A stretch of DNA of 64,000 nt from Embleya scabrispora DSM 41855. GTDB lineage: Bacteria; Actinomycetota; Actinomycetes; Streptomycetales; Streptomycetaceae. The stretch's first letter is position 1, and each line of letters begins with the position of its first letter. Shown in pieces: positions 55,480 to 63,880 of this stretch. The stretch lies in the NCBI RefSeq assembly GCF_000372745.1, contig NZ_KB889686.1, positions 288,018-352,017 of the forward strand. The letters run 5' to 3'. Position numbers and translations under genes: made by a program. The notes under the pieces were generated by a model. That model was not told the origin of the DNA, did no database searches, and saw nothing but the letters and a program-made list of their open reading frames with translations.

Positions 55480-55833
55480 ATGAATTGCTGGAAGACTCGG
55501 CACATGCAGCGATTTTCCGCGAGCCCCGGCGGTCTGGACGGGCCGGTCACGCTCGTCGACGAGCAAGGGATCCGCTGGGTGCTCCACCGCATGCGCCTGG
55601 ACGTGCGCGTCGTCCGGCGGCTCGTCAAGGACCATGCCACGCCGGTCATATGGGGAGACATGGGTGGAATCAGCCCCCGGGTCGTGCCGGAGGCCGAACG
55701 CCCCGCGCTCTGGGGGCGGATCAAAGGCGAGTACCAAGGCCCGGGCGGAAAGGCGCCGATGGGCCGCTACGTGGCGCACGAGTTCCGAGCCGAGCCGGGT
55801 CGCCGCATGCTCTTCGTCGAAGACCACTGCTGA
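55480..55833 (+). CDS. Small conserved hypothetical protein, about 117 residues
   Basis: Starts at ATG 55480 or ATG 55504 (MQRFSASPGG). A beta-rich soluble protein with GIRWVLHRMRLDV, TPVIWGD, ALWGRIKGEYQGPGG and a C-terminal RRMLFVEDHC. I recall similar small proteins next to XRE or ATP-binding genes in many actinomycetes, without known role. It is 134 bp after the RsbW-like gene on the same strand and is followed by a hairpin. Confidence 0.6.
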   Translation: MNCWKTRHMQRFSASPGGLDGPVTLVDEQGIRWVLHRMRLDVRVVRRLVKDHATPVIWGDMGGISPRVVPEAERPALWGRIKGEYQGPGGKAPMGRYVAHEFRAEPGRRMLFVEDHC

Positions 55834-55916
55834 CCGCGCCACGTGTCCTCATCGAGCTGACGGAGAGTCACGAAACATGAGACCTGGGCAGGACCGGTTT
55901 TCGTGAACCCGTCGGT

Positions 55917-55940
55917 GAGGTGGCCGGCCTCGGCCACCTC
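55917..55940. terminator. Bidirectional hairpin
   Basis: GAGGTGGCCG (55917-55926) pairs with CGGCCACCTC (55931-55940): 10 perfect pairs, loop GCCT. It lies between the small-protein gene and the convergent TetR gene. Confidence 0.65.
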
Positions 55941-55992
55941 GCCGGCACCGCGCGCAGCGCGTGGTCGGGGCGCGAGGTTCGGCGCTTTCGTG

Positions 55993-56562
55993 TCAGCGGA
56001 CCAGGGGGAGGAAGATCGTGTCGACGATCTCTTCGAGGGCGTGGTCGGCCGCGGGGGCGAAGGTCGTGAGGAATTCGTGGCGCAGCAGGTCGAAAGGGAG
56101 GGACTTGATGCGCTCGGTGAGGTGTTCCGGGTTGACCTCGCCGCGCTCGACGGCCCGGTCGAAGAGCGTATCGACAGCTTCCTTGCGCCCGGTCGTGAGG
56201 GGATCGGTCAGGTCACTGGGGCGAGTTCCGGTGGCCTGATAGTAGGCGGCCAGATGCGCGATCATGACCGTGGCCAGCTGGACACGAGTGGCGTTGATCT
56301 CCCGCATGAGGGTGAGGACGTCCTCGCGCAGGCTTCCCGTGTCGGGAATGTCCAGGCGGGACTCCTTCAGGGTGTGGGCGATGGCGGCCCGGACGAGTTC
56401 GTCGCGGTCGGACCAGCGGCGGTACAGGACGGGCGGGCTGGTGCCCGCGCGCTTGACGACGGCGTCGATGGTGAATTTGGCGTAGCCGTGGACGGTGAGT
56501 TCTTCCCAGGCCGCATCGAGGAGAGCCTTCTCCAGTGCCGCCCCACGACGCCGCTCGGTCAT
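55993..56562 (-). CDS. TetR-family repressor of the divergent MFS gene
   Basis: 189 residues from ATG 56562; a TTG at 56568 is the alternative. HTH at about 29-52 (FTIDAVVKRAGTSPPVLYRRW), then a helical effector domain with the common RDELVRAAIAHT and EEIVDTIFLPLV segments. Two inverted repeats with AGATAG half-sites lie in the 92-bp divergent promoter region, one overlapping the MFS ribosome site. This arrangement strongly suggests repression of the MFS pump, relieved by a pump substrate. Confidence 0.88.
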   Translation of the reverse strand: MTERRRGAALEKALLDAAWEELTVHGYAKFTIDAVVKRAGTSPPVLYRRWSDRDELVRAAIAHTLKESRLDIPDTGSLREDVLTLMREINATRVQLATVMIAHLAAYYQATGTRPSDLTDPLTTGRKEAVDTLFDRAVERGEVNPEHLTERIKSLPFDLLRHEFLTTFAPAADHALEEIVDTIFLPLVR

Positions 56563-56578
56563 CCGCAACTCGCCCCTT

Positions 56579-56596
56579 AGATAGATTTGCCTATCT
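56579..56596. promoter_or_regulatory. TetR operator 1, AGATAG-N6-CTATCT
   Basis: Perfect 6-bp arms 16-34 bp upstream of the TetR start. The half-site matches that of operator 2 at 56624-56644. Likely autoregulation. Confidence 0.65.
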
Positions 56597-56623
56597 TACT
56601 CTAGCGCCCTACTCTGGCGGCCG

Positions 56624-56644
56624 TAAGATAGACCGATTATCTTA
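56624..56644. promoter_or_regulatory. TetR operator 2, TAAGATA-N7-TATCTTA
   Basis: Perfect 7-bp arms ending at the first base of AAGGAG, the MFS ribosome site, 10 bp before ATG 56655. Binding here would block MFS transcription or translation start. Confidence 0.7.
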
Positions 56645-56654
56645 AGGAGCGTTC

Positions 56655-58127
56655 ATGAACGCCGGCGCTGCTCAGTCGCCATCCGTTGCCGCAGACCCGG
56701 ACCGCGTCGACCCGGTCCTGCGGCGCATGACCTTCACCCTGATCATCGGGGCGCTCGCGGTCATCTTCGACACCACGATCATGAGCGTCGCCATCGACGA
56801 CCTCGCCGGTCGGATGCACACCCCGGTGGCCACCATCCAGTGGGTGAGCACCGCCTACCTGCTGGCCCTGGCCACCGTGATGCCGGCGGTCGGTTGGCTC
56901 CAGGCGGCCCTGGGCGGCAAGCGCCTGTGGATCGCGGCGCTGGGCGTGTTCCTCGCCGGGTCGCTGCTGTGCGCCTCGGCGTGGAACGCCCCGAGTCTGA
57001 TCGCCTTCCGGATGGTCCAGGGCTTCGGCGGCGGCATCATGATGGTGCTGATGACCACACTGATCATGCAGGCGGCCAAGGGTCGCAACATCGGCAAGGT
57101 CATGTCCCTGATCACCGTGCCCACAGCCCTCGGCCCGGTTGTCGGCCCGGTGATCGGCGGCACCATCCTGCACCTGGGCGACTGGCGCTGGATCTTCCTG
57201 TTCAACGTGCCCTTCTGCGTCGTCGGCGGCTACCTTGCCGTGCGCAACCTGCCCCAGGACCGGCCCGGTCCCCGCCCTCGCCTCGACGTCGTCGGCATGC
57301 TGTTGCTCTCGCCCGGCGTCGCCGCGGTCATCTACGGCCTGACCCGGATCGGCGGATCCGAGGGGCCGGCCGGCCTCACCGCGGGCCCGCCCCTCATCGT
57401 CGGGCTCGCCCTCCTGCTCGGCTACGTCGGCTGGGCGCGGCGGCGCGGACCGGACGCCCTGATCGACGTGAGGCTGTTCCGCCATCGCGCACTCGCCTCG
57501 TCATCGGTGCTGGTCTTCCTGTCCGGCGCGGCCCTCTACGGCACCATGCTGCTGCTGCCGTTGTACTGGCAGCAGGTACGCGGCCAGGATGCCCTCGGCG
57601 CCGCACTGCTCCTCATCCCGCAGGGCGTGGGCACCCTCATCTCCCGCTCGTTCGCCGGCCACTACATGGACCGCTTCGGTCCGCGCCCGGTCGCCATCGC
57701 CGCCTTCGTTCTCACCTGCGCGGCCACCCTGCCGTTCGGCTTCGTCACCGCCTCCACCAGCAACACCGCGCTGATGGCCGTGCTGTTCGTGCGCGGCATC
57801 GGACTGGGCGCGGCCATGATCACGATCATGGGCGCAGCCTTCGTCGGACTCGAACCCGAGGAGATCCCCCAGGGCTCCGGCATCAGCCGCGTCGCCCAGC
57901 AGATCGGCGGCTCCGCGGGCACCGCGCTCCTCGCCATGATCCTGCAGCGCACCTCCACCGGCGCCCACACACCCGCCACCCTGGCCTCGGGATTCGGCAA
58001 CGCCTTTTGGTGGGCCACCGCGTTCACCGCCGCCGCTGTCCCGCTCTGTCTCCTCCTGCCGGGCCGCCCCGGCCCACAGCCGCAGGACCGGGACGCCACG
58101 TCCGCCGAGGAACCCACCGGCCTTTGA
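56655..58127 (+). CDS. DHA2-family MFS drug efflux protein (14 TM)
   Basis: 490 residues from ATG 56655, with AAGGAG six bases upstream. About 14 membrane segments. FDTTIMSVAIDDLA in the first, WVSTAYLLALATVMPAVG in the second and FRMVQGFGGGIMM with GPVVGPVIGG (motif C of drug:H+ antiporters) are clear. Loop motif A is weakened (LQAALGGKRLWIAAL). Paired with the divergent TetR gene through two operators, a substrate-inducible multidrug pump is the likely role. The last 15 residues are charged and cytoplasmic. Confidence 0.92.
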   Translation: MNAGAAQSPSVAADPDRVDPVLRRMTFTLIIGALAVIFDTTIMSVAIDDLAGRMHTPVATIQWVSTAYLLALATVMPAVGWLQAALGGKRLWIAALGVFLAGSLLCASAWNAPSLIAFRMVQGFGGGIMMVLMTTLIMQAAKGRNIGKVMSLITVPTALGPVVGPVIGGTILHLGDWRWIFLFNVPFCVVGGYLAVRNLPQDRPGPRPRLDVVGMLLLSPGVAAVIYGLTRIGGSEGPAGLTAGPPLIVGLALLLGYVGWARRRGPDALIDVRLFRHRALASSSVLVFLSGAALYGTMLLLPLYWQQVRGQDALGAALLLIPQGVGTLISRSFAGHYMDRFGPRPVAIAAFVLTCAATLPFGFVTASTSNTALMAVLFVRGIGLGAAMITIMGAAFVGLEPEEIPQGSGISRVAQQIGGSAGTALLAMILQRTSTGAHTPATLASGFGNAFWWATAFTAAAVPLCLLLPGRPGPQPQDRDATSAEEPTGL

Positions 58128-58332
58128 GCGAACGGAGCGTACGAGGGGCCGGGCCGGTCGAGGACACTCGGAGCAGTCGGCCCGCCGACCGATGCGATGC
58201 CAGGATCTCGAACGCACCCGTCACATCGGTGACCCGATGATCCGGTGGATCCACCGCCCGGTCGTCCGGATCGAAGAGCAGCAACCGTCGTATCACGCCC
58301 CCCGGCATCCCCCGGCATCCCCCACGCACCGC

Positions 58333-59310
58333 TCAAGCCACGGTCGCCACAACCTTCCCACGGGCATGACCCTCATGGATGTACCGGATCGCCTCGGGGA
58401 TCTCGGCAAACGTATACGTGCGATCGATGACCGGCGTGAGCCTGCCGTCCTCGACATACTCCCGCAACAGGTCCAGGTCCTCGGCCCGTTCGGTGGACAC
58501 CACACCGCGCAGCCGATGCCGTACGAACGGGCCCAGTGCCAGCGCCCGGAGCATGCGGTCGACGCCGCCGAACCAGCGCCCCTTCGTTTCGCTGCCGACG
58601 ATGACGAGGGTCCCCGTCAGGGTGAGCGCTCGCCGAAGCAGCCCGACCGGACGATTGCCCGCGGTGTCCAGGATGAGGTCCCACCGCCGTGTCCCGTCCG
58701 CGAAGTCCTCGCGCGTGTAGTCGATCACCTCGTCCGCGCCCAGCGAGCGAACCAAGTCGACTTTGCCCGTGCTGCACACCCCGCTCACGTGCGCCTCGAA
58801 CACCCCGGCGGCCAGTTGCACCGCGAATGTGCCGACGCCGCCCGCCGCGCCGATGATCAGGACGCGCTGCCCCGGCCGTACCCGCCCGCTGTCCCGAAGC
58901 GCCTGGAGCGCGGTGAACGCGGAGGTCGGTACCGCCGCCGCCCGGACCGAGTCGAGGTTCGCCGGCTTCATGGCAAGCCTGCTCTGCGGCGTGCACGCGT
59001 ACTCGGCGAATGCGCCCCGACAGGTGCCGAACACCTGGTCACCCGGCCCGAATCGGGTCACATTGCGGCCCACCGCCTGCACGGTGCCCGCGACATCCAT
59101 GCCCCGGACGCGGTCTTTGGGCGCGCGCAGGCCGTAGCCGGTGAGCCGAAGCAGGTACGGCCGGCCGGTCACGAGATGCCACACGCCCGGGTCGACGCCG
59201 GCCGCGTGCACCCGGACCAGGACGTCGTCGTCGCCCACCGCGGGTTGCTCGATGTCGGTGAGCCGCAGCACGCCGAGTGGTCCGTACGCGTCCTGAACGA
59301 ATGCCTTCAC
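58333..59310 (-). CDS. Zinc-independent medium-chain alcohol dehydrogenase (quinone-reductase type)
   Basis: 325 residues from GTG 59310, with GGGAG eight bases upstream and GTGA overlap with the XRE stop. GroES-like N-domain ([26 protein letters not shown]) and NADPH-binding [18 protein letters not shown]. It lacks the catalytic and structural zinc Cys clusters, so it belongs with zeta-crystallin/quinone oxidoreductases, which use NADPH. It is the last gene of a three-gene operon with a membrane protein and a small XRE regulator. Confidence 0.88.
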   Translation of the reverse strand: MKAFVQDAYGPLGVLRLTDIEQPAVGDDDVLVRVHAAGVDPGVWHLVTGRPYLLRLTGYGLRAPKDRVRGMDVAGTVQAVGRNVTRFGPGDQVFGTCRGAFAEYACTPQSRLAMKPANLDSVRAAAVPTSAFTALQALRDSGRVRPGQRVLIIGAAGGVGTFAVQLAAGVFEAHVSGVCSTGKVDLVRSLGADEVIDYTREDFADGTRRWDLILDTAGNRPVGLLRRALTLTGTLVIVGSETKGRWFGGVDRMLRALALGPFVRHRLRGVVSTERAEDLDLLREYVEDGRLTPVIDRTYTFAEIPEAIRYIHEGHARGKVVATVA

Positions 59311-59546
59311 GGTGTCTCCCTTGCTGTGTCCGGGTATTGGAAGACCTCGTCGAGTGGTACGCCGAAGATCCGGGCGATCAGGAAAGCCATCTCCAGCGAC
59401 GGCGAGTAGCGGCCCTGTTCGATGGCGATCACGGTTTGACGGGTGACGCCCACGCGCTCGGCCAGTTCGGCCTGGGTCATCTCGCCGTGCGCGAAGCGCA
59501 GGGCACGGATGGTGTTGGTGACCCGGGTCGGTGGCTTCTTCACCAT
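59307..59546 (-). CDS. Small XRE-family transcriptional regulator
   Basis: 79 residues, an HTH domain alone: [28 protein letters not shown], then [18 protein letters not shown]. It belongs to the small single-domain regulators that control an adjacent membrane-protein gene, as in Bacillus and streptomycetes. Its start overlaps the stop of the upstream membrane protein (ATGGTGA), and its stop overlaps the dehydrogenase start. It probably represses its own operon through the inverted repeat at 60028-60068. Confidence 0.92.
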   Translation of the reverse strand: MVKKPPTRVTNTIRALRFAHGEMTQAELAERVGVTRQTVIAIEQGRYSPSLEMAFLIARIFGVPLDEVFQYPDTARETP

Positions 59547-59968
59547 GGTTGGAAGCCCCGGCGGTAGGCGACGATCCGGGTTCCGGAGCCGAGGATCGCG
59601 GAGAGCACGAATGCCAGGTAGATCGTGTTGGCGACCCAGAAGTGGTCGAACTCGGCGAGCGACATGGCCAGCGCCGCCACGCCGCCCACGACGACGAACG
59701 ATTGACCGACGAACTCGGCGAACCGGCCGATCTCCCGGTCGCGTTGGTCCTTATGGTTCGCTCCCTCGGGGGAGACGATCGACACCACGATGTGCAACAC
59801 GATCGCCGCCGCGATGGCGGCGCCGATGCTCCACAGCAGGGTCGACGCGTACGACACCTCGGCGAGTGGACTGTCGCCCGCTCGCCCGAGCACGACGGCG
59901 AGGTAGGTCGCGTACGCGCAGACCGTGACCACCGCCATGATCCAGGCACGTTTCTCTTCGAACGCCAC
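59540..59968 (-). CDS. Small membrane protein (DUF2178-like)
   Basis: 142 residues from GTG 59968 with GGAG upstream; a longer frame to 60049 would run into the promoter and is rejected. Four membrane segments (about 7-28, 43-65, 84-105 and 113-130) with the soluble [15 protein letters not shown] loop in the middle, typical of the small integral proteins encoded before XRE regulators. First gene of the operon; the overlap with the XRE gene is seven bases. Likely a sensor or stress membrane protein; function not established. Confidence 0.75.
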   Translation of the reverse strand: MAFEEKRAWIMAVVTVCAYATYLAVVLGRAGDSPLAEVSYASTLLWSIGAAIAAAIVLHIVVSIVSPEGANHKDQRDREIGRFAEFVGQSFVVVGGVAALAMSLAEFDHFWVANTIYLAFVLSAILGSGTRIVAYRRGFQPW

Positions 59969-60282
59969 GCCGCGGCTCCCGACTCGATCACGGTGGACAT
60001 GGATGCAAAGCCATGCGGACAAGAGCAATGTAAAGCAACACTGACACAAGGTCTAGTTTTCTTTACATCGATCGGCCGCCTCGGAAGTCCGCCCCGCCGC
60101 CGGATCCGCCGCTCGCTCGACGACCCGAAGTCGCACGTTTCGCCGGTGGGCCCGGAGTTCGACCCCGGCCGGGCGTGTGACGCCGTCTTCGGTCACCTCG
60201 GTCGCGACCTGCCCGACCTCGCTCCTGCCTCGCGACGGCCGTGAGCGGCTGCTGGGTGTCCCGGGCGCGGGAGGATGGGCAC
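59969..60282. other. Intergenic region between divergent genes
   Basis: 314 bp. The part from 60000 to 60070 is the most AT-rich in this area and holds the inverted repeat at 60028-60068; the remainder to 60282 has no gene I can support, only the GGGAGGA ribosome site of the amidohydrolase at 60269-60275. Confidence 0.5.
60028..60068. promoter_or_regulatory. ATGTAAAG / CTTTACAT inverted repeat, likely XRE operator
   Basis: Perfect 8-bp arms at 60028-60035 and 60061-60068; the related ATGCAAAG is at 60003-60010. The sequence is AT-rich against a GC-rich background and is 60-100 bp upstream of the operon start. The family's operators have this TGTAAAG/CTTTACA form. Confidence 0.55.
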
Positions 60283-61440
60283 ATGGGACGTGTGGTGTTG
60301 CGGGGCGGATCGGTGTTGGACGTACGCTCCGGCGAGGTCGGCGCGGCCGATGTCGCGGTCGAGGGCAGTCGGATCGTCGCGGTCGGGACCGGCCTCGACG
60401 GGGACGAAGCAGTCGACTGCGCGGGGCGGTTGGTGCTCCCCGGCTTCATCGACTGTCATACGCACGTGTGTTTGACTCAGACGTTGCGGGATCCGTTCGG
60501 ACTGCCGCGCTCGGTGCGGCCGTTGTCGGCGGTTCCGGTACTGCGAACGCTGTTGCGGCTCGGGGTGACCACGGTGCGCGATGCCTGGGGTGCCGATGCG
60601 GGCGTGCGGATGGCGGTCGAGCGGGGGTGGGTCGAGGGACCGCAGGTGTTGATCAGCGTGCGGCAGGTGTGTACCACCGGCGGGATCGGCGACCACTGGA
60701 CGCCCCGGGTGGGCGCGGTGGACTTCTTCGCCGACCCGGCCATGCCCGACCCCGTCTTCGACGGCCCGGATGCCGCGCGTGCCGTGGTGCGGCGCATGGT
60801 GCGGGCCGGGGCGGACCGGATCAAGGCGACGCCGTCGGGGTCGATGACCTTCGGGCGAGGCGTGCACGACGTACAGTTCACCGCCGGCGAGATGGCCGCG
60901 CTCGTCGACGAGGCCGCCCGGCTCGGCGGACGCGGCGTCATGGCGCACGCGCACGGGGCACGGGCGGCGGAACTCGCGGCCCGCGCGGGCGCACGCAGCG
61001 TCGAACACGGCACCTGGCTCGACGATGCGGCGGTGGACGCGATGGCCGAGCACGGGACCTGGCTGGTGCCGACGCTGTCGTGTACGCAGACCGACCCCGC
61101 GGGGGCGCCCGAGGGCGCGGCCGAGGCCCACCGGCACGCTGTCGGCCTGGCGATCGAGGCGGGTGTCCCGATCGCGATGGGCAGCGACAACCCGGTGCGG
61201 CCACATACCGAGGTGCTCCGCGAGATCGAGCACCTGTCCCGAGTCGGACTCGGCGTCGCCGGCGCCTTCCGCGCGGCCACCCACGACGCGGCGCGGCTGC
61301 TCGGCCTCGCCGACGACCGGGGCGAGATCGCCGTCGGCAAACGCGCCGACCTGGTCCTGCTCGCCGACACCACCCTCGACCCGACCGCGCTGGACCGGCG
61401 CATCCGAGGCGTGTGGCGCGACGGAATCCGGGTCCGCTGA
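60283..61440 (+). CDS. Amidohydrolase-superfamily metal-dependent hydrolase
   Basis: 385 residues from ATG 60283, with GGGAGGA upstream; a GTG at 60241 is less likely. The N-terminal beta-sandwich leads to LPGFIDCHTHV (His59 and His61), then RIKATPSGS (possible carboxylated Lys), AHAHG, VEHGTWL and GSDNP, the full metal-ligand set. The C-terminal GEIAVGKRADLVLLA is typical of imidazolonepropionase or prolidase-like amidohydrolases. It hydrolyses an amide, cyclic imide or similar bond in a small molecule. No pathway partner lies near. Confidence 0.88.
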   Translation: MGRVVLRGGSVLDVRSGEVGAADVAVEGSRIVAVGTGLDGDEAVDCAGRLVLPGFIDCHTHVCLTQTLRDPFGLPRSVRPLSAVPVLRTLLRLGVTTVRDAWGADAGVRMAVERGWVEGPQVLISVRQVCTTGGIGDHWTPRVGAVDFFADPAMPDPVFDGPDAARAVVRRMVRAGADRIKATPSGSMTFGRGVHDVQFTAGEMAALVDEAARLGGRGVMAHAHGARAAELAARAGARSVEHGTWLDDAAVDAMAEHGTWLVPTLSCTQTDPAGAPEGAAEAHRHAVGLAIEAGVPIAMGSDNPVRPHTEVLREIEHLSRVGLGVAGAFRAATHDAARLLGLADDRGEIAVGKRADLVLLADTTLDPTALDRRIRGVWRDGIRVR

Positions 61441-61462
61441 CCCGGCTCGACAACGCCGGCGA

Positions 61463-61498
61463 CCACCGGACGCACCGCGGCCACCGGACGCACCGCGG
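61463..61498. repeat. 18-bp tandem duplication
   Basis: CCACCGGACGCACCGCGG at 61463-61480 and again at 61481-61498, in the short gap between the amidohydrolase and the large unknown gene. Probable slippage product. Confidence 0.65.
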
Positions 61499-61505
61499 GG
61501 ACCGG

Positions 61506-63806
61506 CTACTGCCTCGCCGCCATCCAATGCCCGCCGGGGGCCCACCCCACCAGGCGTCGGCCCGCCCCGTTCTGCAACTCGCCGCGGGCGTTGAATCGGC
61601 CGCCGGCGGCGACCGCGTGCAGCCCGTACAGCACCGGAGCCAGCCGCTTCCGCACGTGGCTCGGGTGTCGGATCGCCTCCGTGTCCAGCCAGGACAACGT
61701 CTCGGCCCGCTCGGTCTCGGTGCACATCGACAGGTGGAACACCGTCTGCCGCCACCCGTAGGCCACGTCCTTGATCGTGCTCAGCGGTCTCGGGTTGCCC
61801 TGCACGCGAGCCGTCAGCCAGCACCCGATCGTGAACGAACGCCGGGCCAGGTCCGGCCAGTTCGGTGCCGCCTCGACCGGGCCGGCCAGTGCCGCCAGGT
61901 TGTGTGTGGTCAGGATCTGCGACTGCTCGATCACCGTGCCGTTGGCCGCGGGCGACCAACCGCTCCCGGCGCCGCCACGCGCCCGGCACAGCTCGCCGAA
62001 CCGGGCGACCGGCGCCTCGTCGTACGTGCGCCAATCCACCTCGCCCCCGACCGAGGCGCCGATCGCGGCGTAGTCGATGTCGAAGTACCGCTCGTACAAG
62101 GACCCCTCCAGCAGTCGGCCGGCCAACACCGCGGCGGCCAGGTACTTCCGCGAGAACCGGCCCATGAAGATGTCCGCCGCCAACTCCTCGACCCACGGCA
62201 CCCGCAACCGGGCATTGCCGGAGAGCGCGGACAACTGGCTGATCAGCGGATTGGGCAGGATGGTCGCCGGGAAGCCGTCGAGGGCGAGTTCGCCCAAGTG
62301 GGCGAGCACGGTTCGGGCGTTCTCCCGGGGCTCGGTTCCCGCCTCGTGATATCCCGACACCGCCTCCACCCAGGGCAGTTCCTCGATCCGGACCTGATGC
62401 TCCAGATTCAGCAGCAACAACGAGCGCCGATTGCGAAACGCTCGATGGTTCGCGGCCATCAGTGTCCGCAACATGGCCTCGGGATACACCTGAGCCGTGG
62501 TCGAGGCAACCAACTGCGGCACCAGTTGGGCCAGTACCTCGGCCGAGGGCACGATGCCACGCTCGATCAGCGTGCCGATCGGCGCACTCAGCGCACGCTC
62601 GACCAACCGTCGGATGGATGCCGGGATTTCGCTGCCCGAAGGCACCTTGCTCCGATGCTGCTCCGCCTCGGTGACCGGTGCCACCAGCGCGTCGGTGTGC
62701 GGCGTACCGGAGTCCTGCGGGAGGTCGGCCAGCCGTCGCACCACCACCCGGGCCAGTTCGTGGTGCGCGGGCAGCGTCGCGACAGCGGCCTGGCGCTCGC
62801 GCAGTTCGGCGTGCCCGATCGAGCCCGGCAGGCCGCGCCGGCGCACCATCGAGTCGACCGTGTGCTGCAACATTCCGCGTCGGCGCGCGTCGAGCGGGCG
62901 ACCGGCCGCCGTGTCGGCGAGCGCGACGCGCAGGATGGCCTGGTTCTCCTTCGGCTTACGGTGCTTGCCGCACAGCCGATGTTCGGCGGCGAGCACCTTG
63001 TACCGGGCCAGCAAGTCGTGCGCGCGCCGCTGCCAGTCCCGGTCCGGGACGCGGGACAACACCCGACCCGAGTCGACGTCGGTGGTGTCCAGCCACAGCG
63101 CGAGGAGTTCGTCCGCGAACGGGTTCCAGACGGTGAGCGCCTCGCGCATCGTCTCGATCTCCCGCCTCGGCCGCCGCTTGGCGACCTCGTCGCGCGCCTG
63201 GCCGACCGTACTCCGGTAGGCCGTGGACGCATCCGGGGGCGGAGCCGAGGTGGGCCGCGGCGCGAAGCGCAGCCGATCCGCGAACGGGTCCATCGTGTCC
63301 AGGAGTCGCAGCGCGGCGGCACGGTCGCCCGCCCACACCAGCCAGGCCACCACCAGCAGCGCGGCCTCCTCGGGCACGACCACCTCGTAGCGTCCGTGCT
63401 CCAGCGCCTCGGTCAGCTCGGCCAGGCCCGCGTCGGTGAGGTGATACTCGAACAGGGCGCGCCGGTCGGCGGGGACGCCCACCCGGCTCGCGCTGTCGAT
63501 CTCGTGTGGCAGCAGCGGTCCGCCGGCGCTCGCCTCGCCGGTGGCGAAGCCGCCGCGGACCACCTCGGGCGTCACCCAGGCGGGAAACTCGGCCATCGGT
63601 GTACGCGAACCCACCTGTAGGGATCCGCTCGTGACTCCGCGCAATACCCGACGCCAACGCTCGACCCGGCGCTCGGCGCGTTCGCGAGTGTCCGCGTCCT
63701 CGTGGCTCGCGGCGGTCCGCAGTGCTCGGGCCAATTGCCGATCGAGATGTCCGTGGTCGACGGTCGCGGGTGAAGTCCCCGCGCGCTGCTTATCGTTGTC
63801 GTTCAT
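61506..63806 (-). CDS. Large protein of unknown function with a tRNA-like leader
   Basis: 766 residues from ATG 63806; an in-frame ATG at 63815 is the alternative. Three regions: a charged N-terminus (1-70), a helical segment with PEEAALLVVAWLVWAGD and MDPFADRLRFAPRP (170-240), then a long helical body with KHRKPKENQAILRVALADTA, RTLMAANHRAFRNRRSLLLLN and VFHLSMCTETERAETLSWLDTE. No signal, membrane segment or catalytic motif I know. I recall similar streptomycete proteins without a function. The frame is open upstream through the 72-nt cloverleaf ending two bases before the ATG. Confidence 0.75.
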   Translation of the reverse strand: MNDNDKQRAGTSPATVDHGHLDRQLARALRTAASHEDADTRERAERRVERWRRVLRGVTSGSLQVGSRTPMAEFPAWVTPEVVRGGFATGEASAGGPLLPHEIDSASRVGVPADRRALFEYHLTDAGLAELTEALEHGRYEVVVPEEAALLVVAWLVWAGDRAAALRLLDTMDPFADRLRFAPRPTSAPPPDASTAYRSTVGQARDEVAKRRPRREIETMREALTVWNPFADELLALWLDTTDVDSGRVLSRVPDRDWQRRAHDLLARYKVLAAEHRLCGKHRKPKENQAILRVALADTAAGRPLDARRRGMLQHTVDSMVRRRGLPGSIGHAELRERQAAVATLPAHHELARVVVRRLADLPQDSGTPHTDALVAPVTEAEQHRSKVPSGSEIPASIRRLVERALSAPIGTLIERGIVPSAEVLAQLVPQLVASTTAQVYPEAMLRTLMAANHRAFRNRRSLLLLNLEHQVRIEELPWVEAVSGYHEAGTEPRENARTVLAHLGELALDGFPATILPNPLISQLSALSGNARLRVPWVEELAADIFMGRFSRKYLAAAVLAGRLLEGSLYERYFDIDYAAIGASVGGEVDWRTYDEAPVARFGELCRARGGAGSGWSPAANGTVIEQSQILTTHNLAALAGPVEAAPNWPDLARRSFTIGCWLTARVQGNPRPLSTIKDVAYGWRQTVFHLSMCTETERAETLSWLDTEAIRHPSHVRKRLAPVLYGLHAVAAGGRFNARGELQNGAGRRLVGWAPGGHWMAARQ

Positions 63807-63808
63807 AG

Positions 63809-63880
63809 CCGGCATGGCGGGTGCTGCCCCCGCGCCCTCCGGATCCGAAGTCCGGTGCTCTACTGCTGAGCTACACGCCG
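63809..63880 (-). ncRNA. tRNA-like cloverleaf, TCG anticodon position, no CCA
   Basis: Minus strand, 5' end at 63880. Acceptor CGGCGTG pairs with CATGCCG (one G-U); D arm GCTC/GAGC with loop AGCAGTA; anticodon arm CCGGA/TCCGG with loop CTTCGGA; five-base variable region; T arm GCGGG/CCCGC with loop GGCAGCA; discriminator G. Loop sizes are canonical, but D-loop GG and T-loop TTC are missing, so the usual elbow cannot form. It ends two bases before ATG 63806. A decayed tRNA-Arg gene or a tRNA mimic in an mRNA leader. Confidence 0.6.

Noticed and set aside
59969..60049. Longer N-terminus for the small membrane protein
   Set aside because: It would translate the AT-rich promoter and operator; GTG 59968 has a ribosome site.
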